In this document: in pieces, positions 6,776 through 14,232 of the stretch | Numbering within the stretch: position 1 is the first letter of the stretch | How the letters are laid out: the number at the start of each line of letters is the position of its first letter | Notes under the pieces: model-generated | Told to the model about the DNA's origin: nothing | Seen by the model: the letters and a program-made list of their open reading frames with translations, nothing else | Database searches by the model: none | Origin: CAJAQL01 sp964442965 | GTDB lineage: Bacteria; Patescibacteriota; Minisyncoccia; UBA6257; 2-01-FULL-56-20 | Assembly (NCBI GenBank): GCA_964442965.1 | Contig: CAYUBE010000014.1 | Span: 1 to 24,876 of the forward strand | Length of the DNA stretch: 24,876 nucleotides | Direction: 5' to 3' | Position numbers and translations under genes: made by a program

Positions 6776-6827
6776 GGACATCCCAAATGATTCACTTAGT
6801 GAATTTGAGGGATGTCCCATTTTTTTA
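6776..6827 (+). terminator. Strong rho-independent terminator after the small ORF
   Basis: The stem GGACATCCC/GGGATGTCC is extended by attcact/agtgaat inside and followed by a run of T from 6820. It closes the small-ORF transcript. Confidence 0.92.
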
Positions 6828-6838
6828 TTTTCTTTAGA

Positions 6839-6867
6839 TTGCTTTTAAAAGTCATTTGCGCTATCAT
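6839..6867 (+). promoter_or_regulatory. Sigma70-type promoter for a likely small RNA
   Basis: TTGCTT (6839-6844), a 17-nt spacer and TATCAT (6862-6867). The predicted start is near 6874. The -35/17/-10 layout matches the ssrA and tRNA-Asn promoters in this window. Confidence 0.6.
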
Positions 6868-6873
6868 TCGGGC

Positions 6874-6984
6874 AGCAACATGAATGAAGGCGTGTTGTGG
6901 AGCCGCAGGAAGATGTCCAGGAAATCTACGTGGCGCGTGAAAAACCCACATATCTGGCCCAAAATTCCTGCGGCCTTTTTTATT
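6874..6984 (+). ncRNA. Candidate structured small RNA or leader upstream of rpmI-rplT
   Basis: A well-formed promoter is followed by about 110 nt ending in a terminator. The outer stem is GCCGCAGGAA (6902-6911) with TTCCTGCGGC (6965-6974), followed by T's at 6976-6981. Inside are ccag/ctgg (6917-6920 with 6954-6957) and gtgg/ccac (6930-6933 with 6946-6949). Position ahead of rpmI-rplT recalls the L20-binding leader attenuator of infC-rpmI-rplT operons, but here a 174-bp repeat separates it from rpmI. It may therefore be a free sRNA or a displaced attenuator. A short frame from 6880 also runs through it but has no RBS. Confidence 0.5.
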
Positions 6985-6992
6985 GCAAAGGA

Positions 6993-7166
6993 AGTGACAT
7001 CCTCCCCGGGTTCCGCTCTGCTCCACCCGGGGCCTCCTTTGAACTACGTCTGACGCAACATGCCTCCGCTGCGCTCCGGGATTGATTCATCCCCGGGCTC
7101 GGGCGTGAGATAACCACAGTATACCCGTTTTCAATGGCCCTCGCCCGGGGTTTCCTCTAATAGAAA
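6993..7166. repeat. 174-bp dispersed repeat, copy 1 (IS200/IS605-like MITE?)
   Basis: Begins agtgacatcctccccggg and ends ctctaatagaaa. It is identical to 7795-7968 apart from one base (c/t in the ggggc-Y-tcc part). It holds several hairpins: CCCCGGGT/ACCCGGGG near 7004-7030, and gctcgggcg with cgcccgggg near the right end. The gacatcctcccc opening and subterminal hairpins recall IS200/IS605 ends, and there is no transposase, so a non-autonomous derivative is my best guess. Confidence 0.8.
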
Positions 7167-7262
7167 GATTCCTCGCAAAGCTCGGAATGACAAATATGTC
7201 ATTTGCAAAAAAATCAATTCTCCTCTATACTGAACCTCGTTGTTTAACCCATTATTTTCACT

Positions 7263-7436
7263 ATGTCTTTTTCGAAAGCTTTGGCAAAACGCGTGAAAAT
7301 CACGAAAAACGGTAAGATTGTTCGCCGCCCGACCGCGACGGATCATTTTCGTACGCGCAAAACTCAGCGAAAGATCCAGACCAAGCGGAAAACTTTGTCG
7401 CTTGATTATCCGATCAAAAAAATAATCAACTACTAA
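7263..7436 (+). CDS. rpmI: Large ribosomal subunit protein bL35
   Basis: This 57-aa, very basic protein (MSFSKALAKRVKITKNGKIV at the start) contains the KR-(F/V)-K-(V/I)-T-x-x-GKI pattern of bL35 and a C-terminal IKKIINY resembling the IKRLLPY tail. It sits 4 nt upstream of rplT, as in other bacteria. A possible -10 (TATACT) lies about 34 nt upstream, giving a short leader. The gene pair is bracketed by 174-bp direct repeats, so it could be gained, lost or moved by recombination between them. The protein is slightly shorter than usual (64-66 aa). Confidence 0.9.
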   Translation: MSFSKALAKRVKITKNGKIVRRPTATDHFRTRKTQRKIQTKRKTLSLDYPIKKIINY

Positions 7437-7440
7437 TACT

Positions 7441-7785
7441 ATGCCGAGAGTAAAAGGAGGAGTTAATGCAACAAAGCATCGCCATAAAATCCTTAAAGAA
7501 ACCAAGGGCTTTAGTTGGGGCCGCAAATCGAAAGAACGCGCAGCCAAGGAGGCGCTTCTTCATGCGGGAGCTCATGCGTTTCGCGGGCGCAAGGAAAAGA
7601 AACGGAATGCTCGGAGACTCTGGAGTGTAAAGATCAACGCCGCGGCCCGTGAGGAAAGCGTCTCGTATAGCAAACTCATTGCTATGCTTAAAAAGAAGAA
7701 GATCGCGATTGATCGCAAGATCCTTGCCGATCTCGCAGAACACGAACCGAAGATATTCAAGAAGATCCTCGAAGCCGTAAAGTGA
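7441..7785 (+). CDS. rplT: Large ribosomal subunit protein bL20
   Basis: This 114-aa basic protein is typical in length and sequence. It opens PRVKGGVNATKHRHKILKET, with the family's RV(K/R)xG and KxRHKKxLK-type patterns, followed by the FSWGRKSKERAAKEAL region and an FRGRKEKKRNARRLW helix. It binds 23S rRNA early in 50S assembly, and in many bacteria it represses its own operon through the leader. It is cotranscribed with rpmI (4-nt gap). The second copy of the 174-bp repeat starts 9 nt after the stop, and the likely terminator lies at the repeat's end. Confidence 0.96.
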   Translation: MPRVKGGVNATKHRHKILKETKGFSWGRKSKERAAKEALLHAGAHAFRGRKEKKRNARRLWSVKINAAAREESVSYSKLIAMLKKKKIAIDRKILADLAEHEPKIFKKILEAVK

Positions 7786-7794
7786 CAACATGAT

Positions 7795-7968
7795 AGTGAC
7801 ATCCTCCCCGGGTTCCGCTCTGCTCCACCCGGGGCTTCCTTTGAACTACGTCTGACGCAACATGCCTCCGCTGCGCTCCGGGATTGATTCATCCCCGGGC
7901 TCGGGCGTGAGATAACCACAGTATACCCGTTTTCAATGGCCCTCGCCCGGGGTTTCCTCTAATAGAAA
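7795..7968. repeat. 174-bp dispersed repeat, copy 2
   Basis: Direct copy of 6993-7166 with one difference, same orientation, 802 bp apart. The nearly perfect identity implies recent duplication or gene conversion. Confidence 0.88.
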
Positions 7969-7992
7969 AATCCCGCCGAAAGCGGGATTTTT
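7967..7992 (+). terminator. Rho-independent terminator of rpmI-rplT
   Basis: AAAATCCCGC pairs with GCGGGATTTT around cgaaa and is followed by further T's. It starts at the last bases of the 174-bp repeat. Confidence 0.88.
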
Positions 7993-8037
7993 CGTCGCCC
8001 CTAATCTGTTATCCTCAGGTTCGTTTGCTGACATAAT

Positions 8038-8067
8038 GTCGCCCTCGACCCGGTCGAGGGTCCACGC
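8038..8067. repeat. Short palindromic spacer repeat
   Basis: The palindrome ccctcgacc/ggtcgaggg is followed by tccacg. On the minus strand it matches the style of the repeat at 8403-8429 (gaccctcg...cgagggcgac). Confidence 0.55.
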
Positions 8068-8108
8068 TTTTTAATATCCTTTTAATTCGGATATGACATA
8101 CTCTTCTT

Positions 8109-8405
8109 ATGGAAAAACAATATTTTATATATATCTTGACCAATAATCCAGGTGGAACATTATATATCGGCATCACCAACAATCTTTCAAGGAGGATTCA
8201 AGAACATTGCACAGGAACATTCGATGGATTTACCAAGAAACATCAATTACGCCGACTCGTTTATTATGAATCATATTCAACATTGATTGAGGCGATACAA
8301 AGAGAAAAGCAATTGAAACACTACAATCGTAGCTGGAAATTACGCCTCATTAAAACCATGAACCCAGAATGGAAAGACTTAGCCAAGAACGACGAGGGAG
8401 CGTAG
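8109..8405 (+). CDS. GIY-YIG nuclease domain protein (third, distinct)
   Basis: This 98-aa single-domain GIY-YIG protein has the signature IYILTNNPGGTLYIGITNNL (residues 7-26), the Arg in SRRIQEH and the catalytic-type Glu in AIQREKQLK. It belongs to the common long GIY-YIG subfamily (PGGTLYIGxTxxLxRR...KWxRxWKLxLI), clearly different from the tandem 79-aa pair near 3335-4054. An extended -10 (TG-A-CATACT) ends 6 nt before the ATG, so a leaderless mRNA is likely. Its 3' end runs into a short palindromic spacer repeat (8403-8429). The substrate is unknown. Confidence 0.92.
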   Translation: MEKQYFIYILTNNPGGTLYIGITNNLSRRIQEHCTGTFDGFTKKHQLRRLVYYESYSTLIEAIQREKQLKHYNRSWKLRLIKTMNPEWKDLAKNDEGA

Positions 8406-8429
8406 ACCCTCGCCTCCGCGAGGGCGACA
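8403..8429. repeat. Short palindromic spacer repeat
   Basis: accctcgcc/gcgagggcg palindrome ending gacaa, at the 3' end of the GIY-YIG gene. It belongs to the same general family as 5833-5860 and 8038-8067. Confidence 0.55.
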
Positions 8430-8473
8430 AACACATTTTCGTATGTGAGGAAAACGACGGACTATTGCAAATT

Positions 8474-9025
8474 TTATTTCTCCTTCTCTATTTTCTCCTG
8501 CCGTTCAGGTTCTTTTTTCTCCGGCTCCACGACGGGACGATGTTGCTGATATCTGCGGCGGCGTTCAGTGAGAAATAAATTCGCCTGTCGCAACACTTTT
8601 CTTGTATCTTCATATTTCTTTCCGATGATGTTCGACGCATCGCGCGGAAGGAACCATCCGTAGCCGCTGTGTTCACGAGGTTCGATCCGTATGTCCGCCT
8701 TATGCGTTTCAGCGAGGAATAAGATGACGGTGTCGAAGATCTTTTCATTGCCGACCTGAAAATGAAACCGTTCATAGGCGCGAAAATTCGGAACGATGCG
8801 CAATTCGGATTTTTTGATGCCGGTTTCCTCCTCCAGTTCACGAAGGGCGGCATCGATCGTCCGTTCGCCCGGCTTGAAATGGCCTTTCGGAAAATTCCAA
8901 TAATTCCCTCGGCGATAGAGCAATAAAAATTTCACGCCATCCGAAGTGCGGCGAAAGATGACGAATCCGGCGACGACCTGTTTCTTGGTTGGCAACTTTT
9001 CAAAGGAAGAAGGTTCGTCTTTCAT
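8474..9025 (-). CDS. NUDIX hydrolase
   Basis: This 183-aa protein has a complete Nudix box at residues 48-70: G-HFKPG-E, seven residues, then RELEEETGI. The catalytic Glu residues that bind divalent metal are present. The N-terminal strand VVAGFVIFRR is typical of diadenosine-polyphosphate or nucleotide pyrophosphohydrolase-type members. The C-terminal 35 residues are highly charged (Arg/Glu/Lys/Gln) and look disordered or helical. It hydrolyses nucleoside diphosphate linkages, and the exact substrate cannot be inferred. The promoter (TG-T-TACAAT) ends 6 nt before the ATG with no RBS. The gene lies 18 nt downstream of polX on the same strand, so it may also be expressed from the polX promoter. 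Confidence 0.93.
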   Translation of the reverse strand: MKDEPSSFEKLPTKKQVVAGFVIFRRTSDGVKFLLLYRRGNYWNFPKGHFKPGERTIDAALRELEEETGIKKSELRIVPNFRAYERFHFQVGNEKIFDTVILFLAETHKADIRIEPREHSGYGWFLPRDASNIIGKKYEDTRKVLRQANLFLTERRRRYQQHRPVVEPEKKEPERQEKIEKEK

Positions 9026-9043
9026 AAAATGATTGTAACATAT

Positions 9044-10801
9044 TTACTGCTTTAAAAATCCCAGCATCTTTTTGACCGGCCATGCATTTACGATATCTGC
9101 TTTCGTTGCCCATCCCCTCCTCGCTTGCGCAATGCCGTATTCGAGATACGGAAAATGCGCCGGTGCGTGCGCGTCGGAATCTATCGACATTTTGACGCCA
9201 GCCTCTACGCAAAGCCGGATATGCTCATCCTTCAGGTCTAACCTGTCAGGAAAAGCGTCGATTTCCATGATCGTCCCCGTCTTTTTCGCGGTCGCGATAA
9301 GCTCCTCCATATTGGCGTCGTATGCCGGACGGCGGTTTATAACGCGGCCGGTTGGATGGAATAGGATATCGGCATTTGGGTTTGCCATGGCGCGCTTTAT
9401 GCGTTCCGTCTGCTCTACGCGCGACAGATTGAAGTAGGAATGAACGGAAATGCCGACAATATCGAGCTTTTCGAGAATTTTATCCGGTAAATCGAGCGAG
9501 CCATCTCTTAGGATATCGCACTCGCTTCCCTTCAGGATCGTTATTTTTCCTGCGAATCTTTTGTTGAGCTTATCGATCTCAGCCATTTGCGCCGTGATAC
9601 GTTTTTCGTCGAGGCCGTGTGTCATGGCGAGCCGCTTTGTATGATCGGTGATCGCGATGTATTTCAGACCGCGCGCCATCGCTGCCTTCGCCATCGACTC
9701 GATCGAGTCGGAACCATCCGTCCAATTTGTTTGCACCTGAAGGTCGCCACATAAATCTCCGTAACCGATCAATTTCGGGAGCATGTGTTTCCAATCCGCT
9801 TCTATCTCGCCGGTATTTTCACGAAGTTCCGGCTCAATATAATCTAAGCCAAGCTTGCGATACAATTCTTCTTCCGTCCGTCCCGCGATCATCTTTCCGT
9901 CTCCCTCTCCTTTCTTCGTTCTTCTTTCGCCTTCAAAAAGTCCATACTCGTTCAACTTCCATCCTTTCGCGATCGCGATGCGCCGCAACGCCACGTTATG
10001 ATCTTTCGATCCAGTGAAATAATTGAGCGCCGCGCCATAGGATTTTTCTTCAACAACGCGAAGATCAACATTGATCCCCGATCTCAATTTCACGGATGAT
10101 TTTGTTTCGCCGTGTGCGATCACGTGCACGACCTCCGGCATCGCGATAAAAAAGTCCATGATGGGCTTCGGAGTTTTTGAAACGGCGAGGATATCTACGT
10201 CGCCAATCGTTTCTTTCCATCGCCGTACCGAACCAGCAACGATCACTTTTTCTGTTTCTGAAAATTTGCTCAACCGTTTTTCTATCTCGAGAATCTCCGC
10301 CATTTCAAATCCAAGTACAAACCGGCCGCCCGACGATTTCGCAAATCCGATGCTTTTCAAAATATTTTCCTCTTTTTTTGCACCGAACCCTTCAAGCTTC
10401 GCAATTTTTCCCGCGTTCGCCGCCGCTTCAAGATCCGCAATATTGCGAATATCCAATTTTTCATAAAGCATTTTGATCGATTTCGGTCCCAGGCCTTCGA
10501 GACGGGAAAGTTTTTCGAGATCGACCGGTGTCTTTCGCTCAAGACCTTCCAAATATTTCACGTGGCCGGTTTTAAGAAGCTCTTCGATCTTTTCTGCGAT
10601 CGAAATGCCCACACCGGGAATCGCTTCGAGCGCTTTTCTGCCGCCGGTTTTGTAGGTTTCCGCAATCTCTTCTTCAAGCCCGTCGATTACCCCCGCAGCT
10701 TTTTCATACGCCCGCGGCTTGAACGGAACATTTTTCATCGCCAGATGCTCCCCGATCTCCCGAAGCATCTCTGCAACGTCCTTGTTTGACACAGAAAGCA
10801 T
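9044..10801 (-). CDS. polX: DNA polymerase X / 3'-5' exonuclease with PHP domain
   Basis: This 585-aa protein has the bacterial PolX layout. The 8-kDa/HhH region (residues about 1-165) has repeats such as ALEAIPGVGISIAEKI and LEGLGPKSIKMLYEKL. The nucleotidyltransferase palm carries VAGSVRRWKETIGDVDILAV (about 185-204), where GS and DVD are the catalytic signature, with a further Asp in INVDLRVV. The C-terminal PHP domain (about 345-580) has DLQVQTNWTDGS, ITDHTK and the closing SIDSDAHAP. In this family it fills gaps in base-excision repair and the PHP domain gives 3'-5' exonuclease. The start at 10801 is chosen because TG-G-TATAAT ends 6 nt before that ATG, so a longer N-terminus is not transcribed. 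Confidence 0.96.
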   Translation of the reverse strand: MLSVSNKDVAEMLREIGEHLAMKNVPFKPRAYEKAAGVIDGLEEEIAETYKTGGRKALEAIPGVGISIAEKIEELLKTGHVKYLEGLERKTPVDLEKLSRLEGLGPKSIKMLYEKLDIRNIADLEAAANAGKIAKLEGFGAKKEENILKSIGFAKSSGGRFVLGFEMAEILEIEKRLSKFSETEKVIVAGSVRRWKETIGDVDILAVSKTPKPIMDFFIAMPEVVHVIAHGETKSSVKLRSGINVDLRVVEEKSYGAALNYFTGSKDHNVALRRIAIAKGWKLNEYGLFEGERRTKKGEGDGKMIAGRTEEELYRKLGLDYIEPELRENTGEIEADWKHMLPKLIGYGDLCGDLQVQTNWTDGSDSIESMAKAAMARGLKYIAITDHTKRLAMTHGLDEKRITAQMAEIDKLNKRFAGKITILKGSECDILRDGSLDLPDKILEKLDIVGISVHSYFNLSRVEQTERIKRAMANPNADILFHPTGRVINRRPAYDANMEELIATAKKTGTIMEIDAFPDRLDLKDEHIRLCVEAGVKMSIDSDAHAPAHFPYLEYGIAQARRGWATKADIVNAWPVKKMLGFLKQ

Positions 10802-10965
10802 AGTTTCATTATACCATCTCGACAAATTATTATAGTATGTTAAATAATGATTCCCAGAAAAGAAAAAAGTTTCGGTTTTCTCGGCGTTTCTTTTTCATTT
10901 CAAAACAAGTTGACAGAAACGAAAAATATCCGCTAAATGAATGCTTTTGGAACACTTACGGGGAG

Positions 10966-10994
10966 TTATGCACAGCCTGAGCCTATGCTACAAT
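10966..10994 (+). promoter_or_regulatory. nrdJ promoter overlapped by a DnaA box
   Basis: TTATGC (10966-10971), a 17-nt spacer and extended TG-C-TACAAT (-10 at 10989-10994). The -35 is part of TTATGCACA (10966-10974), which fits the DnaA box TTATNCACA. DnaA control of ribonucleotide reductase is known in E. coli (nrdAB), and here it is inferred from sequence alone. Confidence 0.5.
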
Positions 10995-11000
10995 GGCTAG

Positions 11001-11181
11001 GTCGAAACTATAAAAAATTTTTTCTGGGCGAAGGAGAAAAAGGTATCGCGATCGGCGGATCTATCGCAAAAAAAATCCCGACCAAAAACACATTTCAAAA
11101 TTTTTTCCTCATGAAATTTTGAAATGTGTTCTTGAACAGCAGATTGACCATCTTTTTTTTCAAAACCGGAAACCATCACTC
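11001..11181 (+). promoter_or_regulatory. Structured 5' leader of nrdJ
   Basis: The predicted transcript starts near 11001 and leads about 180 nt to the ATG. It contains a long-range ggtcg/cgacc pair (about 11001-11005 with 11078-11082), a local gcgat/atcgc hairpin, and a perfect 17-bp hairpin (11087-11103 with 11114-11130, loop 10 nt). No cobalamin-riboswitch B12 box is seen. Among genes here that mostly lack leaders, this long leader suggests post-transcriptional control. Confidence 0.5.
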
Positions 11182-13476
11182 ATGATTTTTTCCAAAAATC
11201 ATCTCACGCAGGTCAAAAAAAGGGACGGACGCGTCGTGCCGTTCGATGAAAACCGCATTATGAACGCCATTGCGAAAGCGATGAGCGTCACGGGTGAAGG
11301 TTCGCGCGACGATGCGCAAAAGGTAACCGAACAGGTTGTCGGCGAACTCAATAAACGCTATCCCGCCGAGCATCTTCCCACGATCGAAGACGTCCAGGAC
11401 GCCGTTGAAACGGAACTTATCGTGATGGATTTCGCAAAAACCGCAAAAGCGTACATCCTGTATCGCAACGACCGTACCCAGATCCGCGAACGCAAACGGG
11501 AAATTCCCGCGCGCGTGCAGGAACTCGCCGGGGCAAGCAAAAAATATTTCCGGAACGCCCTCGCCGAATTCGTTTACTATCGAACCTATTCAAAATGGAT
11601 CGAGGAAGAAGGCCGGCGCGAAACGTGGATCGAGACCGTCGATCGTTACGTCGGTTTCATGAGGGAAAATCTCGGGAGCAAACTGACCGATGAGGAATAT
11701 GCGGAAGTGCGCGAGGCGATCTTGCGGCAGGAAGCCATGCCATCGATGCGTCTTCTCCAGTTTGCAGGCAAGGCGGCGCGCGCAACGAACGTCGCGGCGT
11801 ACAACTGTTCGTTCATCGCCATTCAGGGCGTGGAAGATTTTGCCGAGATGATGTACATCTCGATGTGCGGCACGGGCGTCGGTTTTTCCGTCGAGAGCCA
11901 GAACGTCGGACAACTACCGCAGATTAAAAAACAAAGCGGAAAAAAACTGGACACCCATGTCGTTAACGACAGTAAAGAGGGATGGTGCGACGCCCTGACC
12001 TTGGGTCTCAAAACGTGGTTCGACGGCAAGGATATTGATTTTGATTTTTCAGAGCTGCGCCCTGCCGGAGCGCGGCTCAAGACGATGGGCGGAAAAAGTT
12101 CCGGTCCGGAACCTCTCCGCTCTCTTCTCATCTTCGCGCGGCGCAAGATTTTCGCGAGGCAGGGACGGCGGCTTTCCAATATCGATGTCCATGACATCTG
12201 CTGCAAGATTGGCGAGGTCGTCGTTTCCGGCGGTGTCCGCCGCTCGGCGACCATTTCTTTGTCCGACCTGGACGATCTCGAAATGCGCGACGCAAAAATG
12301 GGCCAGTTCTATATTACCGAGCCCCAGCGCATGATGGCCAATAACTCTGCCGTCTATACCGAGAAGCCATCCGCAGAACAGTTCCTCGACGAATGGCTCG
12401 CGCTTGTGAAAAGCAAGACCGGCGAACGAGGTATTTTCAATCGAGGCAGCCTCTCAAAGCAGATCCCCGAACGGCGTCGTGAGCTCCTGGGTGATCGCGT
12501 CGATTCTCTCGGCGTGAACCCCTGCGGCGAGATCATTCTCCAGCCGAAGCAGTACTGCAACCTTTCGGAAATCGTTGCCCGCGCCGAAGACACCGAGGAA
12601 ATGCTCGTCAAAAAAATGAAAGTTGCCGCGATCCTCGGCACCTACCAGGCATCGCTCACCAATTTTCCCTATCTCTCGAAAGAATGGAAGAAGCATTGCG
12701 ACGAAGAACGGCTCTTGGGTGTCTCGATCACCGGCCAGTGGGATTGTCCTGCCGTCCGAAATGCCGGAACGCTCCGCAAGCTTCGCGACCGGGCGATCGA
12801 GGTCAACCAGGAATACGCGAAGCGGTTCGGTATCAAGCCGGCGACCGCGATCACTTGCGTGAAGCCGTCTGGCAACCTCTCGCAAACCGTTGATTCCTCG
12901 TCGGGTCTCCATGCGCGCCACGCGAAATATTACATCCGCCGCGTGCGCATCGCGGCAACCGATGCGCTTTTCCAGATGATCAAGGACCAGAAATATCCTT
13001 ATTTCCCAGAAGTCGGCCAATCGCTTTCGGCCGCAAATACCTACGTCGTCGAATTCCCGGTGAAATCGCCTGACGATGCGATCACAAAAAACGACCTTAC
13101 CGCACTCCAACAGCTGGAGTACTGGAAGATGGTGAAAGAAAATTATACCGAGCACAATCCTTCCATTACGGTCTCCGTCGGTCCCGACGAGTGGATCACC
13201 GTCGCGAACTGGCTCTACGATAACTGGGACATGCTCGGTGGGCTTTCCTTCCTTCCTCGCGAAGATTATACCTACCTCCTCGCTCCTTACGAAGAGATTA
13301 CGGAAGATCGCTACGAGGAGATGGCAGCGAAATTGCCGAGTATTGATTTCGCCCAAGTGCTTCTCTATGAAAAGGATGATTCGAGCATTGACGTGAAAAA
13401 AGAGCTCGCTTGCGTCGGCGGCATTTGCGAGATCGACGATATCCCCGTCGAGGAAAAAGCAAAGATGGGCGCATAA
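11182..13476 (+). CDS. nrdJ: Class II (adenosylcobalamin-dependent) ribonucleoside-triphosphate reductase
   Basis: This 764-aa enzyme makes deoxyribonucleotides. An N-terminal ATP-cone (residues about 10-100, VKKRDGRVVPFDENRIMNAI) provides allosteric control. The catalytic ten-stranded barrel carries NCSFIAIQ and CGTGVGFSVE (substrate and redox Cys region), then VVSGGVRRSA. The finger loop NPCGEI supplies the radical Cys and Glu, and CVKPSGNLSQTVD follows. The C-terminal CVGGIC is the Cys-x4-Cys shuttle pair of Lactobacillus-type RTPR. The single-subunit class II form needs B12 but not oxygen. The first ATG in frame is 11182; an upstream TTG at 11119 lies in a hairpin and is unlikely. It is monocistronic, with a leader and its own terminator. 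Confidence 0.94.
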   Translation: MIFSKNHLTQVKKRDGRVVPFDENRIMNAIAKAMSVTGEGSRDDAQKVTEQVVGELNKRYPAEHLPTIEDVQDAVETELIVMDFAKTAKAYILYRNDRTQIRERKREIPARVQELAGASKKYFRNALAEFVYYRTYSKWIEEEGRRETWIETVDRYVGFMRENLGSKLTDEEYAEVREAILRQEAMPSMRLLQFAGKAARATNVAAYNCSFIAIQGVEDFAEMMYISMCGTGVGFSVESQNVGQLPQIKKQSGKKLDTHVVNDSKEGWCDALTLGLKTWFDGKDIDFDFSELRPAGARLKTMGGKSSGPEPLRSLLIFARRKIFARQGRRLSNIDVHDICCKIGEVVVSGGVRRSATISLSDLDDLEMRDAKMGQFYITEPQRMMANNSAVYTEKPSAEQFLDEWLALVKSKTGERGIFNRGSLSKQIPERRRELLGDRVDSLGVNPCGEIILQPKQYCNLSEIVARAEDTEEMLVKKMKVAAILGTYQASLTNFPYLSKEWKKHCDEERLLGVSITGQWDCPAVRNAGTLRKLRDRAIEVNQEYAKRFGIKPATAITCVKPSGNLSQTVDSSSGLHARHAKYYIRRVRIAATDALFQMIKDQKYPYFPEVGQSLSAANTYVVEFPVKSPDDAITKNDLTALQQLEYWKMVKENYTEHNPSITVSVGPDEWITVANWLYDNWDMLGGLSFLPREDYTYLLAPYEEITEDRYEEMAAKLPSIDFAQVLLYEKDDSSIDVKKELACVGGICEIDDIPVEEKAKMGA

Positions 13477-13499
13477 AAGGCCCGTCGAACCCGGATTTG

Positions 13500-13540
13500 A
13501 AAACTCCCTTGCGCCTGCCGGCGCCGGGGGTTTTCTTTTT
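13500..13540 (+). terminator. Rho-independent terminator of nrdJ
   Basis: aaaactccc pairs with gggggtttt, with an inner gcgcc/ggcgc stem and tgcc loop, followed by ttttcttttt. Confidence 0.85.
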
Positions 13541-13563
13541 TGAGTTTGTGGTAAAATGAAAAA

Positions 13564-14232
13564 ATGCTTACTCAAGAATCAACGAGTGGAAAAATAAACC
13601 TCAACCTCTTGTTTGGTGTTCTGGTATGTGTCGCCGTCGTTCTTGGCGTCACGGCATATATCGTTATTTTTGGTGCGGGCACGCAGGTCGTCCAGCCGCA
13701 GAACAGCGGCGAATCGACCAGTTCTTCGGCAACAACATTCGTTTTCCCCTCTTCCACGGCTTCTTCGTCCCTGCTTGGCGCGAATGGTAATGCAAGCTCA
13801 AGCAGCTCCACGACAACTTTCGAAAATTTTTCATCCGTTTTCTCATCACCTTACCCGGTCACCTGGTCGGAAGGGCAATCATCATTCGCCATTTCGGGAG
13901 CAACGCTCGCCGGCAACGAACTGACGCTTCTTGTCAACGTAACGCTCGGTGACATACCTCAATGCGTTCCCATCAACGTCCGGCTTATCTCGGACGAACA
14001 AGGAGATATGATCGCGCCCACCTCCCCCACCGAGACTAACTTCCCCTTAAGTACGAGCACCTGTGAAGGAACATCGAACACGGTCTACCCAAGCGAACCC
14101 CTGACCTTCACAGTTGACCCAACCAATGCACCATTTCTCTTTCTCACCGGCGGCACCTCGAATATATATTTTGAAGTCGCTACGACGACCGATGGTGGTC
14201 TTGACGTCTCGATCCCCCAGCAGTCAGGATAG
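13564..14232 (+). CDS. Membrane-anchored extracellular Ser/Thr-rich protein
   Basis: This 222-aa protein has a short cytoplasmic N-terminus, one strong membrane helix (about residues 14-37, LLFGVLVCVAVVLGVTAYIV), then a low-complexity Ser/Thr/Asn/Ala linker to about residue 95. A beta-rich domain with two cysteines follows (IPQCVPIN and TSTCEGTS, probably a disulfide). It is likely anchored by an uncleaved signal sequence and exposed on the cell surface. I do not recognise a named family. TG-G-TAAAAT ends 6 nt before the ATG, indicating a leaderless mRNA. Its last 53 nt overlap tail-to-tail with the HNH gene on the other strand. Confidence 0.8.
   Translation: MLTQESTSGKINLNLLFGVLVCVAVVLGVTAYIVIFGAGTQVVQPQNSGESTSSSATTFVFPSSTASSSLLGANGNASSSSSTTTFENFSSVFSSPYPVTWSEGQSSFAISGATLAGNELTLLVNVTLGDIPQCVPINVRLISDEQGDMIAPTSPTETNFPLSTSTCEGTSNTVYPSEPLTFTVDPTNAPFLFLTGGTSNIYFEVATTTDGGLDVSIPQQSG

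Noticed and set aside
6993..7085. Protein-coding frame across the 174-bp repeat
   Set aside because: The frame is interrupted by stops, lacks an RBS and occurs identically in the second repeat copy as non-coding flank.
11001..11181. Cobalamin riboswitch ahead of the B12-dependent nrdJ
   Set aside because: No B12-box-like sequence or expected multi-arm core could be found, only simple hairpins.
12454..13575. Long open frame on the minus strand (373 codons) opposite nrdJ
   Set aside because: It lies antisense to strongly conserved nrdJ, has His/Arg-rich composition typical of shadow frames in GC-biased genes, and shows no domain.
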